20,788 bases of DNA from JAHEJX01 sp041605955 (GTDB lineage: Bacteria; Actinomycetota; Acidimicrobiia; Spongiisociales; UBA5794): assembly GCA_041605955.1 (NCBI GenBank), contig JBFIXI010000075.1, positions 1-20,788 of the forward strand, in the 5' to 3' direction. Below, in pieces: positions 6,739 to 11,428 of the stretch (its first letter is position 1; every line of letters begins with the position of its first letter). Below the pieces are notes generated by a model that worked only from the letters and a program-made list of their open reading frames with translations, was not told the origin of the DNA and searched no databases. The position numbers and the translations under genes were made by a program.

Positions 6739-7406
6739 TGACGACGACGAACGAGAAGCCAGAGATGGAAGAAGCGGCGACCCCCGTCGAGGAGGTGGCT
6801 GAGGAGGCAACCGAAGAGGCGACCGAGGAGACGGCGGCGCCCCCGGCACCACCTGCCAGCCCCTACGACCTACCCGGGTCGTGGTATGTCATCCACTCCT
6901 ACAGCGGGTACGAGAACAAGGTCAAGGCGAACCTCGAGACTCGCATCAAGTCAATGCACCTGGAAGACAAGGTCTTCGATGCCGTCATTCCGATGGAAGA
7001 GGTCGTCGAGTTCAAGGCCGGCCGCAAGGTCAACGTCATGCGCAAGAAGTTTCCGGGATACATCCTCGTGCGGCTGTACATGGACGACGACTCCTGGTAC
7101 GCGGTGCGCAACACTCCGGGCGTTACGGGATTCGTGGGCAACGCCAGCAAGCCCACTCCGCTGTCTCGCCGTGAGGTGGAACGCATTCTCGGTGTCCGCA
7201 AGGACGAAGAGGAGAAGAAGGAGCCCAAGCTCAAGGTGGCCTGGGAGGTCGGCGAGACTGTCCGGGTGGTCGAAGGCCCCTTCGCCGACTTCAACGGGAT
7301 AATCGAAGAGATCAACGTCGACCAATCGAAGGTGCGCGTCCTGGTGGACATCTTCGGTCGAGAAACGCCGGTCGAGCTGAACTTCGACCAAATACTGAAG
7401 TACTGA
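6735..7406 (+). CDS. nusG: Transcription termination/antitermination factor NusG
   Basis: A 223-residue protein that binds the beta prime clamp of RNA polymerase and contacts Rho or the ribosome. The first 45 or so residues are an acidic, Ala/Glu/Pro-rich extension. The NGN domain follows from GSWYVIHSYSGYENKVK (48-64) to about residue 155, then a charged linker (KDEEEKKEPKLK), then the C-terminal KOW domain (about 172-223, VRVVEGPFADFNGIIEEI). The start could be ATG 6735, overlapping the secE stop, or ATG 6738, which spaces better from GGAG (6727-6730). An open frame continues upstream to 6453 but only as a shadow of secE. Acidic N-terminal extensions are common in actinobacterial NusG. Confidence 0.96.
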   Translation: MMTTTNEKPEMEEAATPVEEVAEEATEEATEETAAPPAPPASPYDLPGSWYVIHSYSGYENKVKANLETRIKSMHLEDKVFDAVIPMEEVVEFKAGRKVNVMRKKFPGYILVRLYMDDDSWYAVRNTPGVTGFVGNASKPTPLSRREVERILGVRKDEEEKKEPKLKVAWEVGETVRVVEGPFADFNGIIEEINVDQSKVRVLVDIFGRETPVELNFDQILKY

Positions 7407-7423
7407 CGTATTGATGTCCGGTG

Positions 7424-7456
7424 CCGAGCTCCGACGCGAGATGTCGGCTCGGAGCT
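7424..7456 (+). other. Inverted repeats with alternative pairing in the nusG-rplK spacer
   Basis: The 82-bp spacer holds ccgagc (7424-7429) pairing with gctcgg (7447-7452), and agctccga (7427-7434) pairing with tcggagct (7449-7456). The two stems share bases, so only one can form at a time. There is no T run, so this is not a normal terminator. It could be an RNA switch for L11/L1 expression or an attenuator; this is inference from base pairing alone. Confidence 0.4.
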
Positions 7457-7488
7457 AACTCCGGGCGAGAGAATCAAGAGAGGTTCTG

Positions 7489-7917
7489 ATGGGCCGCAAG
7501 AGAGTCGCGACCGTCCTGAAGCTGCAGATCCCAGCGGGGCAGGCAAGCCCGGCGCCGCCGGTAGGCACCGCGCTCGGCCCCCACGGCGTGAACATCATGG
7601 ACTTCGTCAAGCAGTACAACGAGCAGACGGCCAGCCAGACCGGCACCATCGTTCCCGTCGAGATCACGATCTACGAAGATCAGACGTTCACCTTCGTCAC
7701 CAAGACACCGCCGGCGGCGGTGCTGCTGCGGCAGGCGGCCCGGATCGAGAAGGGGTCCTCGATCCCTCATGTTGAGAAGGTCGGCACCGTGACGCGGGCT
7801 CAACTCCAAGAGATCGCTGAGACCAAGATGAAGGATCTCAACGCCAACGACATCGATGCGGCGATCAACATCATCGCCGGCACGGCCCGTTCGATGGGCC
7901 TCGATGTGGTCGGGTGA
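7489..7917 (+). CDS. rplK: 50S ribosomal protein L11
   Basis: A 142-residue uL11 of standard length. It has the N-terminal domain with the proline-rich helix region (QIPAGQASPAPPVGTALGPH, residues 13-32) and a C-terminal rRNA-binding domain (ending NIIAGTARSMGLDVVG). It forms the base of the L7/L12 stalk and the GTPase-associated centre, and is the target site for thiostrepton-type antibiotics and for RelA activation. The ATG has GAGAGG (7478-7483) at five bases. The stop codon lies inside a hairpin arm (7914-7930). Confidence 0.98.
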   Translation: MGRKRVATVLKLQIPAGQASPAPPVGTALGPHGVNIMDFVKQYNEQTASQTGTIVPVEITIYEDQTFTFVTKTPPAAVLLRQAARIEKGSSIPHVEKVGTVTRAQLQEIAETKMKDLNANDIDAAINIIAGTARSMGLDVVG

Positions 7918-7960
7918 AGCTTCGCTTCACCTTCGAGTTTGCTTCGCAAACTCGGGGGTG
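7914..7960 (+). repeat. Tandem hairpins with UUC loops between rplK and rplA
   Basis: Hairpin 1 is gtgaagc (7914-7920), TTC, gcttcac (7924-7930) and includes the rplK stop. Hairpin 2 is cgagtttgc (7934-7942), TTC, gcaaactcg (7946-7954), and can be extended outward to 7928 and 7960 with two G-U pairs, giving about 15 bp. The extension competes with hairpin 1. A G-rich stretch follows. The arm CCTTCGAG is shared with the hairpin at 9335-9372, which suggests a repeated hairpin element. Possible roles are differential rplK/rplA expression or mRNA processing. Confidence 0.6.
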
Positions 7961-8045
7961 GGGCTTGGGCTCAATAACAAGAAACCTGAGATGTGGGAGG
8001 GCGCGACCCGAAGGTCACGGTCGGTGAACCACGAGGAGGAACTCA

Positions 8046-8759
8046 ATGGCCAAGACCAAGAACGCAGAGCGCACCGCTGCGGAGATCGACACCGAGAAGC
8101 TCCACGAACCGGCGGAGGCCGTCGCGCTCGTGAGGCGCCTGGCCTTCGCCAAGTTCGACGAGAGCGTCGATGCGGTGTTCCACCTTGGCATCGACGCCCG
8201 GCAGGCCGACCAGCTGGTGCGCGGGACCGTGAGCCTTCCCCACGGCACCGGCAAGAGCATTCGAATTGCCGTGTTTGCAGATGGTGAGAAGATCAAAGAA
8301 GCCGAGGAGGCCGGAGCGGACATCGTGGGCGGCAAGGACCTTGCCGATCAACTGGCCGGCGGGGGAGCGATCGAGTTCGACCTAGCAATCGCCACGCCTG
8401 ACCTCATGCCGGTCGTCGGCAAGCTAGGCCCGGTCCTGGGGCCGCGTGGCCTCATGCCCAATCCGAAAAGCGGGACCGTGACCGCCGACATCGGAAAGGC
8501 GGTCGGCGAGTTCAAAGCGGGCAAGGTCGAGTACCGCAACGATCGCTACGGAAATGTGCACGTGCCGATCGGCCGGGTCTCCTTCGAAGCGGAGCAGATC
8601 CTCGGGAACCTCGCAGCCGTTTCGGATGAGATCATCCGCGCCAAGCCGGCCGCCTCCAAGGGTCGGTTCATTAAGAAGGTCGTTATCTCCTCGACGATGG
8701 GCCCCGGCGTGAAGGTCGATCCCGCCGAGATCGAGGCGCTCGTCAAGTCGCTGCGATAA
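8046..8759 (+). CDS. rplA: 50S ribosomal protein L1
   Basis: A 237-residue uL1 of the E-site stalk, which helps release deacylated tRNA and in many bacteria represses its own operon by binding an mRNA mimic of its 23S site. The signature MPVVGKLGPVLGPRGLMPNP is present at about residues 121-140. The domain I/II/I fold is complete, ending SSTMGPGVKVDPAEIEALVKSL. The ATG has a strong GAGGAGG (8033-8039) at six bases. The 128-bp spacer after rplK, rich in hairpins, is longer than usual for this gene pair. Confidence 0.98.
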   Translation: MAKTKNAERTAAEIDTEKLHEPAEAVALVRRLAFAKFDESVDAVFHLGIDARQADQLVRGTVSLPHGTGKSIRIAVFADGEKIKEAEEAGADIVGGKDLADQLAGGGAIEFDLAIATPDLMPVVGKLGPVLGPRGLMPNPKSGTVTADIGKAVGEFKAGKVEYRNDRYGNVHVPIGRVSFEAEQILGNLAAVSDEIIRAKPAASKGRFIKKVVISSTMGPGVKVDPAEIEALVKSLR

Positions 8760-8800
8760 CCCCAAACGCATCAGCGGCGCTGGTTTTGGCCGCTCCACGA

Positions 8801-8841
8801 GCACAATCGCGAAAAATCAGCGTGTGGCGCGATCGTTGTGC
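8801..8841 (+). other. Bulged hairpin downstream of rplA
   Basis: gcacaatcgcg (8801-8811) pairs with cgcga (8828-8832) and ttgtgc (8836-8841), leaving a three-base bulge TCG and a 16-base loop. It starts 41 bases after the rplA stop and has no T run. It may protect or process the rplK-rplA mRNA 3' end, or act as a Rho-dependent or T-less terminator. Confidence 0.4.
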
Positions 8842-9334
8842 CCAATAGGGTTGTGGCATCTTCTTAAGAAATGGTTGCCCCTTACCGCTGGACATAACGC
8901 CATCAATGATGTTGAATTGAGGCCTATACGGGGACAACCTTGGGCCGGTGGCAGGGACGATCCACCACCGTTCCGATAGCAGGTTTCGGCCGTGAAGGTG
9001 CATATGGTCAGCCCCTACCCTGGCCGCACTCGACCGGTGCGTGTAGATGGCTTCCTGGCCCGCCGTCTGCCCGAATCCATAGAGCGAAGCCGCTTTCCCG
9101 GCCCAAGGCCCCGTTAACTTCGTTTCGCAGCGGCAGGCCTGCTGCGAGCTTCTCGACTCCGTTCGCTCCTTTGTCGCTGCGCGCACGTCCTCTCGTGGCT
9201 GTCCGTCCGCAGTTTGCATCCGCAAGCTGCACCTAAGTGGGTTCCCTCAGCTCGGGTACGTGTTCGTGCGGATTCGGATCCTCTCTCGGGTTGCGAGCCA
9301 AGCAGGCGTTCGTAGCGCCCCTCGATTCGGGATT

Positions 9335-9372
9335 CTCCCCCCTTCGAGCCGCAGGCTCGATTTGGGGGGGAG
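9335..9372 (+). repeat. Long C/G-armed hairpin
   Basis: Outer arms ctcccccc (9335-9342) and ggggggag (9365-9372) flank inner arms tcgagcc (9344-9350) and ggctcga (9354-9360) around a GCA loop, giving 15 bp with small internal mismatches. The inner arm context CCTTCGAG is also found in the rplK-rplA hairpin. Such hairpins are often members of dispersed intergenic repeats; this cannot be tested from one window. Confidence 0.65.
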
Positions 9373-9374
9373 TA

Positions 9375-9405
9375 CCGCCCGGGGGGCGGGGAGGGGGCGA
9401 GGGGG
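9375..9405 (+). other. Potential G-quadruplex block
   Basis: Right after the hairpin, ccgccc (9375-9380) can pair with gggcgg (9384-9389). The segment 9381-9405 has four G runs of four or more bases separated by one to three bases (G6, C, G4, A, G5, CGA, G5). This fits the standard G-quadruplex pattern on the coding strand, so it could fold in the mRNA or in non-template DNA. Hairpin and quadruplex would compete. Confidence 0.6.
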
Positions 9406-9584
9406 TTTGGGTGAGGCCCTGTGCCGGGAGGTGGTTGTGGTTCTGCCGATGGCAAACGTCCCGAGTAGAAGCGGAGGCGCGGGTCGGACCTGTATCCGCG
9501 GGGGCGGGTACGCGTGTGGGGTTGTTCCGGCGTGTTGGCTTCCCCCTCCGTCTCCGGATGTCCAGATGTACGGTGCCGTTCGGT

Positions 9585-9612
9585 TTGCTCCCGCTCACCG
9601 TCCCCCTACAAT
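9585..9612 (+). promoter_or_regulatory. Candidate rplJ promoter
   Basis: TACAAT (9607-9612, five of six) is a good -10; TTGCTC (9585-9590) with a 16-bp spacer is a modest -35. The start would be near 9619, just before a perfect small hairpin gcacac-act-gtgtgc (9620-9634). That gives a leader of about 190 bases, the usual arrangement for rplJ-rplL. Confidence 0.5.
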
Positions 9613-9619
9613 TCCCGCC

Positions 9620-9808
9620 GCACACACTGTGTGCCCAACCTCATATCTTCCCGGCCCCAGACCGTGGGTGGCAGAACGCCATAAGTCCGTAAGGCGCTCA
9701 CGTAGGTCGCTCTTCTTACTGAAGGGCTCCCGCCTATGCCGGGAGCCCCGTCCTATTTGGGGCATAGCTTGTTTGGGCTCCAGTTTGTGGAGAAAGTAAG
9801 GAGGAAAC
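9620..9808 (+). promoter_or_regulatory. Probable ribosomal L10 leader (autoregulatory mRNA)
   Basis: The untranslated leader of rplJ. A branched stem can be drawn: gacc-gtgg (9660-9667) with tcac (9698-9701) and ggtc (9705-9708), leaving a three-base bulge GTA that resembles a kink-turn. An inner hairpin is formed by cgcc (9677-9680) and ggcg (9693-9696). This matches what is known of L10 leaders, where the L10(L12)4 complex binds a kink-turn stem and represses translation. Then comes a 9-bp hairpin (9724-9748), a small hairpin (9778-9792) and the SD AAGGAGG (9798-9804). The class assignment is by position and recalled structure, not by a covariance search. Confidence 0.6.
9724..9767 (+). other. 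Hairpin with loop complementary to downstream bases (possible pseudoknot)
   Basis: Stem gggctcccg (9724-9732) with cgggagccc (9740-9748) has the loop CCTATGC. Loop bases ctatgc (9734-9739) are perfectly complementary to gcatag (9762-9767), which would form an H-type pseudoknot. The 3' arm can also pair with a second copy, gggctcc (9775-9781). The hairpin alone looks like an attenuator, with only a weak CGTCCTATTT after it. Confidence 0.5.
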
Positions 9809-10639
9809 ATGCCAAGACCAGAGAAGGTCCAGGCAGTGGCCGACATCAAGGAGCGGATCGAAAACGCTCGGGCCGTGTTCCTCGCCGAGTATGCCGGCTT
9901 GTCGGTGCCGCAACAGCAGAAGCTGCGCCGCGAGTTGAAGGCGAACGGAGCGGAGTTCAAGGTTGTCAAGATGACCTTGGCGCGCCGCGCCGCCGCCGAG
10001 CTCGACATCGACACGCTTGACGAGCACCTGCTTGGCCCTACCGGTATCGCCATCGCCGATGGCGATGCGGTTGCCGCGGCGAAGGTCCTCAAAGACTTCG
10101 CCAAGGCCAACGAGGTGTTCATAGTCAAAGGCGGCCTCCTCGGGCTCGACTACTTGTCGCCGGAGCGCATCAGCGAGCTAGCGGAGATCGAGCCTCGAGA
10201 CGTTCTCCTCGCCAAGCTGGCCGGCTTGTTCGCCGCGCCGATGAGCAACACCGCGGGACTGGTCGCAGCGCTGCAGCGCGACGTTGTCGGTCTCGTTCAG
10301 GCGCTCGTCGCCAAGCGGGAAGAGGCAGGCGAGGTCCCCGCTCCAGCAGTCGCTGACGACGCCGCGGCGGAGACTGAGGACGCGGCCGTCGCTGCGACGG
10401 ATTCCGCAGACAGCGCCGAAGAAGCTGAGCCGGCCGAGGCCGAAGCCGTCGCGAGTGATGTGCCGGCCGATGCCGAGCCGGAGGCGAAGGCCGACGATGC
10501 GGAGTCCGAAGCGAGCGCGGACGACGGCGACGAGCCCGCAGCCGCAGACGGTGACGAGGCAGACACGGCGGCAGCCGCAGAAGGCGAAGCTACGACGGAT
10601 GATGAAGACCAATCTGATGAAGAGGCCGAGGAGGAATAG
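9809..10639 (+). CDS. rplJ: 50S ribosomal protein L10 with long acidic C-terminal tail
   Basis: uL10 anchors L7/L12 dimers to the ribosome stalk. Residues 1-173 are a normal L10: an N-terminal rRNA-binding domain (ending around GGLLGLDYLSPERISELAEI) and the C-terminal helix that binds L12 (ALQRDVVGLVQALVAKREEA). Residues 174-276 are an extra tail made almost only of Ala, Glu, Asp, Ser, Thr and Pro, with one Lys and no Arg, ending EEAEEE. Typical bacterial L10 has 165-180 residues. The tail is in frame, lies before the rplL start, and its end supplies the rplL Shine-Dalgarno, so it is not a frameshift artefact. The ATG has a near-perfect AAGGAGG. Expression is probably controlled by the leader upstream. 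The tail function is unknown. Confidence 0.97.
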   Translation: MPRPEKVQAVADIKERIENARAVFLAEYAGLSVPQQQKLRRELKANGAEFKVVKMTLARRAAAELDIDTLDEHLLGPTGIAIADGDAVAAAKVLKDFAKANEVFIVKGGLLGLDYLSPERISELAEIEPRDVLLAKLAGLFAAPMSNTAGLVAALQRDVVGLVQALVAKREEAGEVPAPAVADDAAAETEDAAVAATDSADSAEEAEPAEAEAVASDVPADAEPEAKADDAESEASADDGDEPAAADGDEADTAAAAEGEATTDDEDQSDEEAEEE

Positions 10640-10642
10640 ACC

Positions 10643-11032
10643 ATGGCCAAGATGACGACAGAGGAGCTCCTCGACGTCTTCAAGGAGATGACGATCCTGG
10701 AGCTGAGTGAGTTCAAGAAAGCTTTCGAAGAGGAATTCGACGTGACGGCAGCCGCCCCCATGGCGGTAGCGGCGGTTGCCGTCGATGGTGGCGGCGCGGC
10801 CCCCGCCGCGGCCGAGGAGAAGGACGAGTTCGACGTCATCCTCACCGGTGCCGGCGATCAGAAGATCCAGGTGATCAAGGCCGTCCGTAGCCTGACGAGT
10901 CTGGGTCTCAAGGAAGCCAAGGCGGTCGTCGACGGTGCTCCGGGCCCGGTGCTCGAGGGCGTCGACAAGGAGGCAGCCGAAAAGGCCAAGGCGGAGCTGG
11001 AAGGCGCCGGGGCCTCGGTCGAGCTCAAGTAG
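10643..11032 (+). CDS. rplL: 50S ribosomal protein L7/L12
   Basis: A 129-residue bL12, the mobile stalk protein that recruits translational GTPases. It has the N-terminal dimerisation helix pair (residues 1-33), an Ala/Gly-rich hinge (about 36-58) and the globular domain with the signature LKEAKAVVDGAPGPVLEGV. The ATG is three bases after the rplJ stop, with AGGAGG (10629-10634) inside the rplJ end at eight bases, so the two genes are translationally coupled and L12 can be made in excess. A terminator follows. Confidence 0.98.
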   Translation: MAKMTTEELLDVFKEMTILELSEFKKAFEEEFDVTAAAPMAVAAVAVDGGGAAPAAAEEKDEFDVILTGAGDQKIQVIKAVRSLTSLGLKEAKAVVDGAPGPVLEGVDKEAAEKAKAELEGAGASVELK

Positions 11033-11066
11033 CCGTTCGGGCGCCACCACAAGCACGATCATCCAG

Positions 11067-11091
11067 AGGGCCGTCCCGCAGGACGGCCTTC
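11067..11091 (+). terminator. Terminator/attenuator after rplL
   Basis: ggccgtcc (11069-11076), loop CGCA, ggacggcc (11081-11088), a perfect 8-bp GC stem followed by TTCTG. Attenuation at this point between rplL and rpoB is well known in other bacteria; here a separate rpoB promoter follows. Confidence 0.65.
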
Positions 11092-11115
11092 TGCGCGCTC
11101 CATCACCAACCCGAG

Positions 11116-11124
11116 TTATCCACA
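11116..11124 (+). promoter_or_regulatory. Perfect-consensus DnaA box upstream of rpoB
   Basis: TTATCCACA matches the DnaA box consensus exactly and ends eight bases before the -35 of the predicted rpoB promoter. A single box may be chance, but its placement would allow DnaA to affect rpoBC transcription. Confidence 0.45.
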
Positions 11125-11132
11125 CCTAGACC

Positions 11133-11161
11133 TTGACCGCGCTGCGGAGCCGTTGTATGGT
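11133..11161 (+). promoter_or_regulatory. rpoB promoter
   Basis: TTGACC (11133-11138, five of six) and TATGGT (11156-11161, four of six) are separated by an ideal 17 bp. Transcription would start near 11168, giving a leader of about 260 bases before rpoB. The leader contains a weaker TTGGCA/TATCCT pair (11195-11226, 20-bp spacer), the tandem repeats at 11280-11318, and alternative hairpins at 11372-11402. Confidence 0.65.
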
Positions 11162-11279
11162 CGCAATCACCAGTTGAAGACTTTTACGACTCTGTTGGCA
11201 GAGCCGGGGTAGCTATGTGCTATCCTGGCTTTCTGTGCTTGTAAATGTCCTTGTTGTGCCCGTGAGTGTTCCAACTGTT

Positions 11280-11318
11280 GCCAGATTGAATCGCCAGATT
11301 GAATCGCCAAGTTGAATC
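11280..11318 (+). repeat. Three tandem 13-bp repeats in the rpoB leader
   Basis: Units gccagattgaatc (11280-11292), an identical copy (11293-11305) and a variant gccaagttgaatc (11306-11318) lie head to tail about 110 bases before rpoB. They could be binding sites for a protein, an RNA element or simple replication slippage. No known motif is recognised. Confidence 0.75.
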
Positions 11319-11428
11319 GTCCGTCGATTTGTCACTGAAGACCCTGTCAGCCCTGCCCACCACTCAGCTCTACCAACGGTTTCATTGGTCGTCGGGCCGT
11401 TGCTAGAGGATCAATAAGAGGAGTCGCC

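Larger units (their letters stand above)
8760..9580. other. Long non-coding, structured gap between rplA and the rplJ promoter
   Basis: No convincing gene is present on either strand; the open frames here have odd composition (Arg/Pro/Ser-rich) and no family I recognise. Structures seen are a hairpin at 8801-8841, the self-complementary ttcttaagaa (8861-8870), cggtgg/ccaccg (8946-8951 and 8965-8970), cgcagc/gctgcg around 9126-9146, and the strong C/G hairpin and G-rich block at 9335-9405. Base composition changes along the gap, with a strongly G-rich + strand after 9360. It may be a remnant of a lost gene or repeat element, or an unrecognised RNA. Confidence 0.6.

Noticed and set aside
8861..8870. 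Perfect palindrome ttcttaagaa as an operator
   Set aside because: Ten-base palindromes are expected by chance, it has no nearby promoter or start codon, and no known motif.
8743..9225. A 160-codon minus-strand frame overlapping the rplA end
   Set aside because: No recognised motif and it overlaps rplA; kept only as a remote possibility of a gene remnant that a protein search could settle.
9260..9799. A 179-codon + strand frame in the rplA-rplJ gap
   Set aside because: It runs through the hairpin, G-rich block, promoter and L10 leader, has Arg/Pro/Ser-rich content, no Shine-Dalgarno and no family.
10178..11125. A 315-codon minus-strand frame over rplJ-rplL
   Set aside because: It is the antisense of the real ribosomal genes and of the acidic tail; no known motif.
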